Below the pieces are notes generated by a model. It searched no databases. It was not told where the DNA came from and saw only the letters and a program-made list of their open reading frames with translations. From NCBI GenBank assembly GCA_041671045.1, contig JBAZCF010000002.1:341119-405118 (forward strand): a stretch of 64,000 nucleotides of DNA, written 5' to 3'. A program made the translations under genes and the position numbers. The stretch comes from Parachlamydiales bacterium. GTDB taxonomy: Bacteria > Chlamydiota > Chlamydiia > Chlamydiales > JABDDJ01. Shown in pieces: positions 50,117 to 59,941 of this stretch (its first letter is position 1; every line of letters begins with the position of its first letter).

Positions 50117-51094
50117 TCAGGATTCTGTCCAGCAGTAGGGAATGATATCTTTGATATGGGCGGCGCTATGCCTAAGCATCATTAATCGATCAAATCCGAC
50201 GGCAACACCACAGCAGGCTGGAAACCCTTTTCTCAATGAATCTAAAAAGAGAGGGTCGACAGGCAGAGCCTCTTTTCCTTTTTTAAGACGCGCTTGATTA
50301 GATCTCTCGAGGCGCATTTTCTGCTCTTGGGGATCGCGCAGTTCACGGTAGCCGTTAGCAAGCTCATTCCCTTCATAATAGAATTCGAAGCGCTTAGCTA
50401 CGGGGGCACCTTCACTTATCTCAATCTCGGCTAAAGCGCATTGAGTAGCTGGGAAATCCGTAATCGCTGTCAACTGCCGGCGCCCTAGATGAGGTTCCAC
50501 GACGCTGCCGATGAGAATATTTAAAAGGTCGTCTTTATTACCGGCAGCAAGTTCAGCGGAAAGCTCTATACCGTGTTTACGGATGCATTGAAGTAGTTGT
50601 TCTTCATCAGCATTCACATAGTCAATACCTGCATAGGTGTGCATGGCGGCGCGATAGGTGAGGATGCTGCAAGGCTGTTGTCCTAGGAAGAGTTCGATGA
50701 ATAAAGCTGTCTCTGCGACAAGCTGTTCCAGAGTAAATCCGCATCGGTACCATTCAACCATGGAGAATTCAGGGTTATGGCGGGAGCCGACTTCCCCATC
50801 GCGGAAGACGTGACCGATCTGATAGATGTCTCCGCTGCCTTCAGATAAGAGCCTTTTCATGCCATATTCCGGCGAGGACTGGAGGTAACGTTTGCTCCCT
50901 TGTCCATCCACCACAGTCATAAGGTCTATATTTTCATCAATACAAGCATGCGAAGTACATAAAGGAACATCTACTTCCATGACATTTCTGCTTAAAAAAA
51001 AGGCCCGTGCCGCAGCTAACATGGCGGCCCGGTCTTTGAGCAGGGTTATCTTAGAAGTAGCTGAGCGTTCGCTATGACGTGCTGCGTGAGACAT
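50117..51094 (-). CDS. epmA: EF-P beta-lysylating enzyme, lysyl-tRNA synthetase paralogue
   Basis: A 325-residue class II synthetase-like protein without the N-terminal anticodon-binding domain of LysRS. This is the GenX/PoxA/EpmA form, which attaches (R)-beta-lysine to EF-P. Motif 2 is QIGHVFRDGEVGSRHNPEFS with MVEWYRCGFT, and motif 3 is CCGVAVGFDRLMML. The ATG at 51094 overlaps the end of efp by 23 bases; in-frame upstream starts lie wholly within efp. Direct coupling to efp supports the assignment. The beta-lysine-forming mutase EpmB is not in the window. Confidence 0.93.
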   Translation of the reverse strand: MSHAARHSERSATSKITLLKDRAAMLAAARAFFLSRNVMEVDVPLCTSHACIDENIDLMTVVDGQGSKRYLQSSPEYGMKRLLSEGSGDIYQIGHVFRDGEVGSRHNPEFSMVEWYRCGFTLEQLVAETALFIELFLGQQPCSILTYRAAMHTYAGIDYVNADEEQLLQCIRKHGIELSAELAAGNKDDLLNILIGSVVEPHLGRRQLTAITDFPATQCALAEIEISEGAPVAKRFEFYYEGNELANGYRELRDPQEQKMRLERSNQARLKKGKEALPVDPLFLDSLRKGFPACCGVAVGFDRLMMLRHSAAHIKDIIPYCWTES

Positions 51095-51644
51095 ATTCAC
51101 CCGTGCGTGTATCCACTTTAACGATTTCATCTTGGTCGATGAATATCGGCACTTGGATTTCTGCACCGGTTTCTGTTTTAGCAGGTTTTAGGACACGGCC
51201 TGAAGCAGTATTGCCACGGTCGCCGGGCATTGTCTCCACGATACGCATATCCATGAAAGTAGGCGGATCGATGGCTACGGGCTCGCCTTTATAGAATAAA
51301 ATACCGTAAAGCTTATCTTCCATAAGCCATCTGTCATTTTCGCCGATATTTTCGTTGGGTATTTTGACCTGTTCAAAAGAGTTATCGTCCATGAACACTA
51401 CGCCGTCGGGTTCGCGATAGAGCATGCGCATCTGAGCATCGCCTACATCGGCTAATTCTAATTTCTCACCAGATTTATAAGTGCGTTCAATGACCCTTCC
51501 TGTGAAAAGGTGTTTTAATTTAACGCGGTTAAAGGCTTGGCCTTTTCCGGGCTTAACAAACTCGTTGGAGATAATGTTAAAGGGTGCGCCGTCAACTTCA
51601 ACTTTTAAGCCTGTTTTTAAATCACTTGTGCTTATTTGAGCCAT
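51072..51644 (-). CDS. efp: Translation elongation factor P
   Basis: A 190-residue EF-P that relieves ribosome stalling at polyproline stretches. The modification loop VKPGKGQAFNRVKLK has the target lysine at residue 34, as in EF-P types modified by EpmA. Three beta-barrel domains are present, with the usual C-terminal GEYVSR. Pro-rich collagen-like proteins in the same window would be plausible clients. It is transcribed with epmA. The start ATG at 51644 is standard. Confidence 0.97.
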   Translation of the reverse strand: MAQISTSDLKTGLKVEVDGAPFNIISNEFVKPGKGQAFNRVKLKHLFTGRVIERTYKSGEKLELADVGDAQMRMLYREPDGVVFMDDNSFEQVKIPNENIGENDRWLMEDKLYGILFYKGEPVAIDPPTFMDMRIVETMPGDRGNTASGRVLKPAKTETGAEIQVPIFIDQDEIVKVDTRTGEYVSRSTS

Positions 51645-51790
51645 GATAAAATTTCCTGTATAGATAAATTAAGATAGTTAAAAAGATACCATATTACGCG
51701 ACTCAGTGTCTATACACTTGTGATTTTAGTACCGAAGGAGCCTCGTTTCTATAGTAAAATAATTATGTGTCGAGTATGAAAGATTAGATT

Positions 51791-52000
51791 ATGTGGCACA
51801 GAGAATATAAAGACTACCCTACGGACCTGCCCCTCAAACATGAACGATTAGAACCTGGCAAGGGGATCATCGGTTGTGAGATGCATGACATCAATGGATG
51901 GGGAAACACCGTGCATGTTTATCGCCCAAAGAAAAAAGGCTTTTTCAGAAGGTGGATAGAGTACTTTATGGGTATAAAAAAGGCGAAGCCGCATGGATAA
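51791..52000 (+). CDS. Small hypothetical protein
   Basis: A 69-residue protein, rich in His, Tyr and Lys, with no recognised family. It is followed by a zinc-ribbon protein whose ATG overlaps its stop (ATGGATAA), so the two are probably translated together. No strong ribosome-binding site is seen. The operon setting with amn supports reality; function unknown. Confidence 0.5.
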   Translation: MWHREYKDYPTDLPLKHERLEPGKGIIGCEMHDINGWGNTVHVYRPKKKGFFRRWIEYFMGIKKAKPHG

Positions 52001-52199
52001 AGGAAACCATACCTGGGATTTATATGTCCGCTATGTCCGCTGTCCGCAGTGCGGTTATATTCTTGAAAGCCGGCAGCGTACAGCTGATTTCACTTGTCCT
52101 CGATGCAACAGCCTTTTTAAGGATGAAAAACGAAAGAAACAAACTTTTGGACCTTTGCTGGATGATAAACACCAACCCTCTGAAATTGATTGGAGCTGA
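51993..52199 (+). CDS. Small zinc-ribbon protein
   Basis: A 68-residue protein with a two-CxxC ribbon: VRCPQCGYILESRQRTADFT, then CPRCNSLF. The rest is polar, ending in EIDWS. It is coupled to the gene upstream by an 8-base overlap and ends 2 bases before the AMP nucleosidase start. It may be a regulatory or nucleic-acid-binding ribbon; function unknown. Confidence 0.6.
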   Translation: MDKGNHTWDLYVRYVRCPQCGYILESRQRTADFTCPRCNSLFKDEKRKKQTFGPLLDDKHQPSEIDWS

Positions 52200-52201
52200 T
52201 A

Positions 52202-53038
52202 GTGGCAACAAGAAAATACCATGAAAAAGAAATTAGTCAACGTGAAGAAGCAGTTGCACGTGATACTTTGGAGCGCTATTGCGGTTCTCCTGCAAGTGAA
52301 TTTCAGCCTTTTCTCCTCCTGACAAACTTTCCACGCTATGTCCAATATTTTGCCGAAAGCAGGAAGCTGGAGACTTCGGAAGGTTCTATGTTCAAAGTGG
52401 CCCATTCGCCCAAAGAGCATATCACTATTTTAGACTTTAAGATTGGTTCTCCAGCTGCAGCACTGGTTGTCGACTTATGCGCCCATCTACCGATCAAAGC
52501 GTCCATATTATTAGGGATGTGCGGCGGCCTTAGAGATCACTATAAAGTAGGGGAGTTCTTCGTTCCTATTGCAGGCATACGCGGCGAAGGAACATCGGAT
52601 TTCTATTTCCCTTCGGAAGTACCTGCGATGGCTAACTTTATTGTGCAGAAAGCTGCGACAACTATTTTGGAAGAGGACCATATCCCTTACCATATCGGCA
52701 TTACCCATACGACCAATAAGCGCTTTTGGGAATTCAATGCCGAATTCCGTGCCCGTTTGGAAGCAAGCCGCGCCCAAGCTGTCGAAATGGAGTGCGCGAC
52801 ATTGTTTACAGCAAGCTACTATCATAAGCTGCCCTTGGGAGCATTGTTGTTAATTTCGGATCTCCCCTTGGAACTAGAGGGAATAAAAACTAAAGAATTA
52901 AGTGAAAAAGTCTATCAGAACCATACTCAAGAACATGTGGAGATAGGTGTCAAAACCATGCAAATGCTGCATGAGAAAATGAAGACAAAAAAGCCAAAAG
53001 GAATCTTCCGGGGCAGAAACAACAAAAAAGAGTCGTAA
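52202..53038 (+). CDS. amn: AMP nucleosidase, short form
   Basis: A 278-residue phosphorylase-superfamily protein. The segment LERYCGSPASEFQPFLLLTN with FPRYVQYFA, then GMCGGLRDHYKVGEFFVP and VEMECATLFTA (the E-M-E nucleoside-binding motif), match AMP nucleosidase, which hydrolyses AMP to adenine and ribose-5-phosphate. The larger Escherichia coli enzyme has an additional N-terminal domain that is missing here. The GTG at 52202 follows the previous stop directly (TGATAGTG); an in-frame TTG at 52190 is less likely. The porin gene starts 3 bases after its stop. Confidence 0.8.
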   Translation: MATRKYHEKEISQREEAVARDTLERYCGSPASEFQPFLLLTNFPRYVQYFAESRKLETSEGSMFKVAHSPKEHITILDFKIGSPAAALVVDLCAHLPIKASILLGMCGGLRDHYKVGEFFVPIAGIRGEGTSDFYFPSEVPAMANFIVQKAATTILEEDHIPYHIGITHTTNKRFWEFNAEFRARLEASRAQAVEMECATLFTASYYHKLPLGALLLISDLPLELEGIKTKELSEKVYQNHTQEHVEIGVKTMQMLHEKMKTKKPKGIFRGRNNKKES

Positions 53039-53040
53039 TA

Positions 53041-54294
53041 GTGCGTTATATTCTATGGCTATTGATTTTTCTAGTTTTCCATGACCCCCTCAAGGCGGGG
53101 GGAGTGATGCTTTATGAAATTTCTTCTGCTGACACCCGCCTAGGATCCGCCGGTTGGAGCTCCCGTGCGGAAGACCCTTCGACAGCTTTCACCAATCCTG
53201 CTGGGATGTCGCGCCTTTGCGGACGCCAAATCGAATTTGGATCCCAAGCGATTTATCAGCATGTAGATTTTTATCCGAATAGCAGCACCACAGTATCAGG
53301 CAGTAAAGGGGAGGGGTGTAAATTTTTCCCCAGTGGCGGAACCTTCTATGTGCAGCCGGTAAGCGATAACTTGACTTTAGGACTAAGCGTTCTGAGTTAT
53401 TTAGGGGCAGAGCTTGTTTATAATGGCGACTGGGTAGGGCGCTACTATGTGCGCAAAACTAGGTTGCAAACTTTTTCTTGTGTTCCTTCCGCAGCTTATC
53501 GCATCAATGATCAATTGTCAGTAGGTGTCGGAGTCAATGTGATGTACGGCATGTTTTTGCAGAAGTCTGCTGTCCGTAATTTGGAGCCTGGTGCTGGGGA
53601 TGGTAGCCTAAAAGTAAGCAATAATCGTTTCGGTGTTGGGGGCGTGATAGGTCTGCTCTATGAGATGACACCCTGTACACGCTTTGGAGCCCAATATCTA
53701 ACGCGCGTGCATATCGGTTTTAAGAATAAACCGGAATTTAGAAATATTGGACCCTTGCTCACTCGAGCCCTCGCAGATACAGGAGCCGGGAATTCCAAAA
53801 TAAACTTAGATGCAAATATTCCCCAAAGTCTGATTTTAAGCGCTTATCATGACTTGGATTGCTGGTCCCTTATGGCAGATATTGGCTGGCAGCAATGGTC
53901 CAAATTTCAGAGAATTTCTATCGCTGTAACCAATCCTGCCGATACTACCCTATCATTTACTCCAAAACTTGAGGATTGTTGGCATGCTGCTTTGGGTGCA
54001 GAATTTCGTTGGAACGAAGATTGGACATTTTCTGCAGGCATCGCCTACGATTCTTCTATCGTGAAACCGGTCAATATGGTGCTGGATTTTCCTGTGGGAC
54101 ATCAGTGGCGTTATGGGACAGGCTTCCGTTGGAAACTAACGGATGACTTGAAACTAGATTTTGCTACTGAGCTGCAATGGCAGGGTAATTTGAGATGCAG
54201 CCAAGGCAGAGGTCCTTTGGCAGGGGTAGTATCCGGAAACTTCCGGGATATGTATGTCTATTTTGCTAATATGAACCTTATCTGGGCATTCTAA
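53041..54294 (+). CDS. FadL/OmpP1/TodX-family outer-membrane transport protein
   Basis: A 417-residue beta-barrel of the long-chain fatty-acid/hydrophobic-solute transporter family. After a GTG start and signal peptide (about 1-19) comes the hatch region GGVMLYEISSADTRLGSAGW and AEDPSTAFTNPAGMSRL, the hallmark of FadL homologues. Many amphipathic strands follow, with a C-terminal YVYFANMNLIWAF ending in Phe, as in outer-membrane proteins. It probably imports host lipids. It is coupled closely to amn upstream; the RHS gene begins about 100 bases downstream with its own ribosome-binding site. Confidence 0.87.
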   Translation: MRYILWLLIFLVFHDPLKAGGVMLYEISSADTRLGSAGWSSRAEDPSTAFTNPAGMSRLCGRQIEFGSQAIYQHVDFYPNSSTTVSGSKGEGCKFFPSGGTFYVQPVSDNLTLGLSVLSYLGAELVYNGDWVGRYYVRKTRLQTFSCVPSAAYRINDQLSVGVGVNVMYGMFLQKSAVRNLEPGAGDGSLKVSNNRFGVGGVIGLLYEMTPCTRFGAQYLTRVHIGFKNKPEFRNIGPLLTRALADTGAGNSKINLDANIPQSLILSAYHDLDCWSLMADIGWQQWSKFQRISIAVTNPADTTLSFTPKLEDCWHAALGAEFRWNEDWTFSAGIAYDSSIVKPVNMVLDFPVGHQWRYGTGFRWKLTDDLKLDFATELQWQGNLRCSQGRGPLAGVVSGNFRDMYVYFANMNLIWAF

Positions 54295-54401
54295 AGCCCA
54301 CTAGTTACTTCGCAAAGAGAAAATTATATTAAGCGCAAAAATACTTCTTGAAGTTATTGCAAGAACACATTTTAATTCCTTCACTTTTCCAAGGAGGAAC
54401 T

Positions 54402-57400
54402 ATGCGTTTTTTTACTTTTCTACTCGCACTCTGCATCCTATTCAATTTATCCGCCGAAGATGACGTTGATTTAACGCTAATTCCTTATGATTTGTTTTCA
54501 GAACCCACGACTTATGTCGATGGCGTGAATGTCATATCCGGTCATTTTACCTATTCTACCACAGATATGACCGTAGAAGGCCCCAAATCTGTGCGGTTAA
54601 AACGCACATACCTACAAGGATATTCTGGAAGTTTAGGAAAATGTTGGGAAACAAGTCTTGCAGGCGAGTTCGAATTGAACGAATCCTTCAACAAAGCCCA
54701 CATTATCCACGGTCCCTATATAGGGTTGACATATGTGTCAAAAAACAATGTATTAAAGCTGGACGAAAAAGCCTTTAAAAAAGGCCTGACTAATGCACAC
54801 GGACGCATCAATGGGAAAACACATCCCAAAAACACACAAATACAATTTGCAGATATAGATAACGCCAAGATTCACACAGGTTCCGGCAGTACATTTAGCT
54901 TTAAAAAAGCTTCAAACCATTTTACGTACAAATGGTTTGAAGAGAGACATCCTGACGGCTTTAAAACATTGTTTGATGGACAAACCCTCTCTACACAAAC
55001 CTGTGCAGAACTCCGACAACCGATGATAAGGACTCTGCGGAAGAAAAATCGAGAGTTTCAATCTACACATTATCAAGACGTTATTGGTTTAAGAGAAGTG
55101 AAGAACCATTTCCAAAAAGATGCCCATACATCCTTACTTTGTTCTGTGGAAAGACCTGCCGGTCCGGATGAATCCTATACCTACACCCAGCTAAATGATG
55201 GAACATACTGCTTATCGAACATTACAAGGCCCGATGGACGGTATGTATTCTTGAATTACTATTACGAAGGCAAAGATAGTGGAAAAGTTAGAACTCTTTG
55301 TGCACCTGCAAATATATTAGGCTTACCTCTAACTACAAAGAAGTTCATTTACCACGACAGGCGCACAGTGGTTGTTAATGCAGCTAATAACCCTACAGTC
55401 TACTTCTTTGACAAGCAATTTAGGCTAACTTCATTTAAGAGGCATTTCCAGACAAAATGTTATTCCACTGACCACTTGACATGGGGAACCGGAGAATACA
55501 AAGGTAATTTAACGAATAGAATCCATTTTACATCCAACAGCACACCCTTATTTTGCAGGCATTTAGACTATGATGTGCAGGGGAATATTACCAGCGAAAG
55601 CTTGTGGGGTAATTTAACCGGAAACAATAAAAATGCACTCTGCGTGGGTATCGATTATACCCCCCTTTCCAATGGATGCGATTGCTTAGAAAAACACTTT
55701 ACCTATAGTCAAGACGGTCTAAATCTACTCTTAAAAGAAACAGATGACAGAACCCAAACTGTTTATACCTATACTCCCGGCACGAATCAACTTATTGCAA
55801 AACTTGTTTGGACAAGCTCAGGAATTCAGCGCCGCTTTTTTTATCAATACGACCAGGATGGATTTCTATCGAGAGAAATTGAAGATGATGGCTGCCAGCA
55901 AGAAGCGGATAGCCTTGCAGGAATTACAGAAAGACATATCAAAGAGATCACCTATACACAAAGCCCCCCTTATGGTTTACAACAAAGCATTACCGAAAAA
56001 TGCCTCGACTTAGCTACAGGTAAAGAAATTACCTTAAGTCGAATAGAGCGTGCATACTCTCCTCAAGGACAATTAATTGAAGAAAAGCACTTTAACGCAA
56101 ATGAAACATATTTAGGTTCAATAACTCGCCAATATGATTCCAAAGGACATTGCATAGAAGAGAATGACCTATTGTCCCGCTGCACGAAAAAGCGCTTTGA
56201 CCCTAACGACAACTTAGTCTTTGAACAGGGACCTTGTCTAGACAGCTACTTCACCTATGAATATGATGCGATGAACCGCCTTGTAAAAGAATGTGAAGTC
56301 TTTCCTTCTGGAAGGATCCTAGAGAAAAGATATGCCTATGATGCTTGTTCGAATAAAGTGGCCGCTGTCGATATCTATGGAAATGAAACAAACTATAAAT
56401 ATGACGAATTAGGAAGATTAATAGAACTTATCCATCCTCCTACGACGAATAGCAAGGGCGAATGCATCCGGGCTACCGAGAAGTATCTCTATAACACATT
56501 AAATCAGCTCGTGGAAAAAATAGACGCCCAAGGGAATTCCACACGCTATAACAGAAATATCCGTGGTGATATTTTGGATGTAGAACATCCGGACGGAACC
56601 AGTGAACATTATCGTTATAGTCTAGAAGGGTGGCTCGTCAAAGAAATGAACCGGCAAGGAGTAGCGACGACTTATGAGCAGGATGAACAAGGTCGGATCA
56701 TAAATACGAGCGTCTATTCAGAAACAGGCGAATTACTCAAAAAGACCTTTTCCACGTATAACGCCTTTCATCTTCTTTCTGAGACAGACGCTTTAGGCTA
56801 TGTTACACATTACCAGTATGACTTTGCAGGCAGGTTAACAGCCAAAACAAAAGAGAATAAGAAAAGCGAGTATACCTACGACCTACAAAACCGCTTACGC
56901 CACATAATTGACCATTGCGCCGGAAGCCAGCGTATTACGCTCAGAGACTACGACTTATTAGGACAAGTCCTCCAAGAGAAAGTAGAAGATGATCAAGGGA
57001 CGCTCTATAGCAAAACATCCTTTTCTTATGATGCAAAAGGTAACTGCTCCTCCACACTTAGGGAGACAGATCATGGAAGCGCATTGACAGTAAAAGACTA
57101 CGATACGCACGGACAACTCACCCGCATAGTCGATGCAGAAGGCAACGAAAGCACAGCTTTCAATAACTACTACCATTTCAATGATGAAGGGCAAAAGGTA
57201 GCTTGTCGTGTGGAGATCGATGCCCAAAAGAATAAAACTTTGACCATTCTAGATGCTATGCAGCGTGTAAATAGAGTTGTTAAAGTAGATTCTGAGGGGG
57301 TGACTTTGCATACTACTCTCTTTCATTATGATGTGAAAGGTAACCTCGAAGTAGAAACCGAAGTCGTCTACTCGCTGGATGCACCCCCACGCAGATATGT

Positions 57401-59261
57401 CCTGACTCGTAAATATGATGCGATGAATAGACTTGTTCGCCTATCCGAAGGCGATGGCCACCTTGAAAATAAAATTACGGAATATGCCTATACAGCAAAT
57501 GGTCAACGTTCAAAGATCATCAAGCCAGATGGAACAATCCTTAATTACACATATGATAGCTTAGGTCGCCTCCTGGAATTATCTTCTTCGGATGGGAGTG
57601 TACATTACACCTATATATACGATCTAAATGACAACCTCCTTTCTGTTTATGATGTCATCCAAAAGCAAACAACTTACCGTCAATATGATGCGTTTGGTAA
57701 TTGCTTACAGGAGACCTTAGGCCACGGACAGTCTTTGTACAAGTCCTATGATGCCTTTGATCGGCCTTTGGTACTCACACTTCCTGATAGCACTCAAGTT
57801 CACTATGCCTATAACTCTGTTCATCTCACGACTGTTACACGTACCGGAAAAATAGCGTACCAACATAGGTATTCGCATTATGATCTCAATGGCAAAATCG
57901 CCACTTCCCAACTCCCTTTTCAGCTAGGTGAAATTAACACTACCTACAATCTTAATGGACAATGTACCATATTAACTTCCCCACATTACCGTGAAGAAAC
58001 AACGTTCGATATTGTGGGTAACGTGAAAGAAAGAGGAGTCCAAAATGATAAGTACGGATATACCTACGACAACTTGTATAATCTTACTTCTGAATCAGGC
58101 AAAATAACTCACCGGTATTCCTTCGATTCATTGCGCAACCGTATTTCTAAAGATGAGACCCCTTACTCGCTTAATAGCTTGAACCAGCTCTTGCAAGAGA
58201 ATGAAACACGCTATACTTATGATCTCAACGGTAACCTTATCGAAGAAATAACCGCAGGTAAAAAACTAACCTATTCCTATGATGCCTTGAATAGGTTGAC
58301 TTCGGCTAAAACCCCTTCCGGTGACTATCAGTATACTTACGATGCTTTCAACCGCCGCTTATCAAAAACTAGCGGGAATACCACTTCCTACTATTTATAC
58401 GAGGGTAATAATGAGATCGGTCTGATCAATTCCGAAGGGAAAATAGAGGAGTTACGCATTCTCGGGTTAGGGTTAGGCGCGGAAATAGGCGCTGCTGTTG
58501 TCCTTGAATTACACGATAAGGTGTTTATCCCTATTCATGATTCCTTTGGGAACATTGTTCAGATTCTGGATATGCAAGGCACAATTGTGGAAAGCCTATC
58601 CTACACTGTCTATGGAGAAGAAACTAACGCAACCTTCTTTACCCCTTGGCGCTTTTCCTCTAAACGTGTGGATCCTGAGACAGGTTTGCTATACTTCGGT
58701 GAAAGATACTACAATCCAAAAACAGGCCGATGGACAACACCCGACCCTGCAGAATTTATGGATGGCAATAATATTTATGCCTATATTCATAATAACCCCC
58801 TGAAATATATTGATCCTGACGGAAGAGTTGCTTTCGTATTATGTTTCTTTTCCATAGGCTTTAGCGCTGCAGAACTGACTGTTGCAATAGCCTCTATAGA
58901 AACCATAGCATCCGCAGTGTGCACTTGCATCGTGGGGGTGGTATTGTATGAAGTGGCAACTACGATCAATGATCATGTTCAAGAAGATGTTGTTATCGAG
59001 GATGAAGGTAAATTAAAATCACCCTATCCATTCCCTGGAAACGATCCTACAAAATGCCCTGCCGAAGGATTTGTATGGAATGGAACAGGAGTTCCAGGAT
59101 CAAAAGAAGGTAGTTGGTATAATGATAACACAGATGAAAGTTTACGTTCTGATTTGAATCATGGAAAACCGATTGGACCTCATTGGGATTACTCTAAGGG
59201 TAACAAAAAAAATGGTGAAGTAGGAAGAATATATCCCGATGGAACTTATATTAAAAAATAA
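54402..59261 (+). CDS. RHS-repeat polymorphic toxin with type-37-like C-terminal tip
   Basis: A 1619-residue exported protein. The Sec signal is at about 1-17 (MRFFTFLLALCILFNLSAED). Many YD/RHS repeats (for example RYAYDACSNKVAAVDIYGNE, YTYDLNGNLIEEITAG) run from about 450 to 1400, forming the encapsulating shell. The core ends RYYNPKTGRWTTPDPAEFMD and YIDPDGRVAF at about 1450-1475. The variable tip (about 1476-1619) has a hydrophobic stretch, then a domain with NGTGVPGSKEGSWYNDNTDE, DLNHGKPIGPHWDYSKGN and YPDGTYIKK, resembling type-37 polymorphic toxin nucleases. The ATG at 54402 has AAGGAGG upstream; 54348 does not. Immunity genes follow. Confidence 0.9.
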   Translation: MRFFTFLLALCILFNLSAEDDVDLTLIPYDLFSEPTTYVDGVNVISGHFTYSTTDMTVEGPKSVRLKRTYLQGYSGSLGKCWETSLAGEFELNESFNKAHIIHGPYIGLTYVSKNNVLKLDEKAFKKGLTNAHGRINGKTHPKNTQIQFADIDNAKIHTGSGSTFSFKKASNHFTYKWFEERHPDGFKTLFDGQTLSTQTCAELRQPMIRTLRKKNREFQSTHYQDVIGLREVKNHFQKDAHTSLLCSVERPAGPDESYTYTQLNDGTYCLSNITRPDGRYVFLNYYYEGKDSGKVRTLCAPANILGLPLTTKKFIYHDRRTVVVNAANNPTVYFFDKQFRLTSFKRHFQTKCYSTDHLTWGTGEYKGNLTNRIHFTSNSTPLFCRHLDYDVQGNITSESLWGNLTGNNKNALCVGIDYTPLSNGCDCLEKHFTYSQDGLNLLLKETDDRTQTVYTYTPGTNQLIAKLVWTSSGIQRRFFYQYDQDGFLSREIEDDGCQQEADSLAGITERHIKEITYTQSPPYGLQQSITEKCLDLATGKEITLSRIERAYSPQGQLIEEKHFNANETYLGSITRQYDSKGHCIEENDLLSRCTKKRFDPNDNLVFEQGPCLDSYFTYEYDAMNRLVKECEVFPSGRILEKRYAYDACSNKVAAVDIYGNETNYKYDELGRLIELIHPPTTNSKGECIRATEKYLYNTLNQLVEKIDAQGNSTRYNRNIRGDILDVEHPDGTSEHYRYSLEGWLVKEMNRQGVATTYEQDEQGRIINTSVYSETGELLKKTFSTYNAFHLLSETDALGYVTHYQYDFAGRLTAKTKENKKSEYTYDLQNRLRHIIDHCAGSQRITLRDYDLLGQVLQEKVEDDQGTLYSKTSFSYDAKGNCSSTLRETDHGSALTVKDYDTHGQLTRIVDAEGNESTAFNNYYHFNDEGQKVACRVEIDAQKNKTLTILDAMQRVNRVVKVDSEGVTLHTTLFHYDVKGNLEVETEVVYSLDAPPRRYVLTRKYDAMNRLVRLSEGDGHLENKITEYAYTANGQRSKIIKPDGTILNYTYDSLGRLLELSSSDGSVHYTYIYDLNDNLLSVYDVIQKQTTYRQYDAFGNCLQETLGHGQSLYKSYDAFDRPLVLTLPDSTQVHYAYNSVHLTTVTRTGKIAYQHRYSHYDLNGKIATSQLPFQLGEINTTYNLNGQCTILTSPHYREETTFDIVGNVKERGVQNDKYGYTYDNLYNLTSESGKITHRYSFDSLRNRISKDETPYSLNSLNQLLQENETRYTYDLNGNLIEEITAGKKLTYSYDALNRLTSAKTPSGDYQYTYDAFNRRLSKTSGNTTSYYLYEGNNEIGLINSEGKIEELRILGLGLGAEIGAAVVLELHDKVFIPIHDSFGNIVQILDMQGTIVESLSYTVYGEETNATFFTPWRFSSKRVDPETGLLYFGERYYNPKTGRWTTPDPAEFMDGNNIYAYIHNNPLKYIDPDGRVAFVLCFFSIGFSAAELTVAIASIETIASAVCTCIVGVVLYEVATTINDHVQEDVVIEDEGKLKSPYPFPGNDPTKCPAEGFVWNGTGVPGSKEGSWYNDNTDESLRSDLNHGKPIGPHWDYSKGNKKNGEVGRIYPDGTYIKK

Positions 59262-59290
59262 TAAATATAAAAAGTGCAAAGCAATTAATT

Positions 59291-59941
59291 ATGAATGATT
59301 ATCTTGGAAAATTAATAAAATATCCTCTAAATCTAGATAAAACAATAGATCATTTTGTGGACTATTTACTAGGTGGAAATACTCTTTCAACTGATGTAGT
59401 TCAGCATATAAATCTAAAAAAGGGAGTATTTTTTACTCTACTCCCTGAAAGTATCACTGAAAAGCAACTGTACGAATTCTCATATGGCGGTGTCCTTCCT
59501 CAATTGCCTCAAAAAGAAATAGAAAGATTTTCTAATTTTCAACCTACTCCAACATTAGATATTCAATTAGCGGAATTTGTAAGCGAATTTATTCGTGCTG
59601 GAAATGATAATTCTGCAATTTTCGCACATACAATTGCAAAGCCTACTAATATTCATATAGGAGTAGAGGGGGGCCTTATGTCTTTTTACAAGGATGAGGT
59701 TTATTACATTTTTCAAGAAGGATATCCTTCTGTTGATGTGTTAGCAGATTGTATTTTCATCTCAGGAAGGGGCTGGCATTTTTTGTGTATTCTTACAGAA
59801 AACATGCCAAAAATAGGGTCTACAATGTTTGAAGAAGACTTTAAAACAATATATGAAAAGGCACGATATATAATTATTGGGGCTTATGACAATGAGGGAT
59901 ATATTTTCTGGCAAAAAGAAATAGAAGAAATAACTCAATGA
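59291..59941 (+). CDS. Putative immunity protein, family A (A1)
   Basis: A 216-residue cytoplasmic protein 30 bases downstream of the RHS toxin. It shares the blocks FFTLLPE, YGGVLPQL, GWHFLCIL and YIIIGAYDNEGYIFW with two further copies at 61022 and 63046. No family name is recalled. Its stop overlaps the next gene by ATGA. Adjacency to the toxin tip and repetition with divergence point to immunity. It is A+T-rich compared with the chromosomal genes upstream, consistent with transfer. Confidence 0.75.
   Translation: MNDYLGKLIKYPLNLDKTIDHFVDYLLGGNTLSTDVVQHINLKKGVFFTLLPESITEKQLYEFSYGGVLPQLPQKEIERFSNFQPTPTLDIQLAEFVSEFIRAGNDNSAIFAHTIAKPTNIHIGVEGGLMSFYKDEVYYIFQEGYPSVDVLADCIFISGRGWHFLCILTENMPKIGSTMFEEDFKTIYEKARYIIIGAYDNEGYIFWQKEIEEITQ

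Noticed and set aside
53083..53105. ccccctcaaggcggggg, resembling hairpin 1 of the palindromic repeat
   Set aside because: It lies in the signal-peptide part of the FadL-type gene, the stem is imperfect and boxes 2 and 3 are absent; chance or coding constraint is enough.
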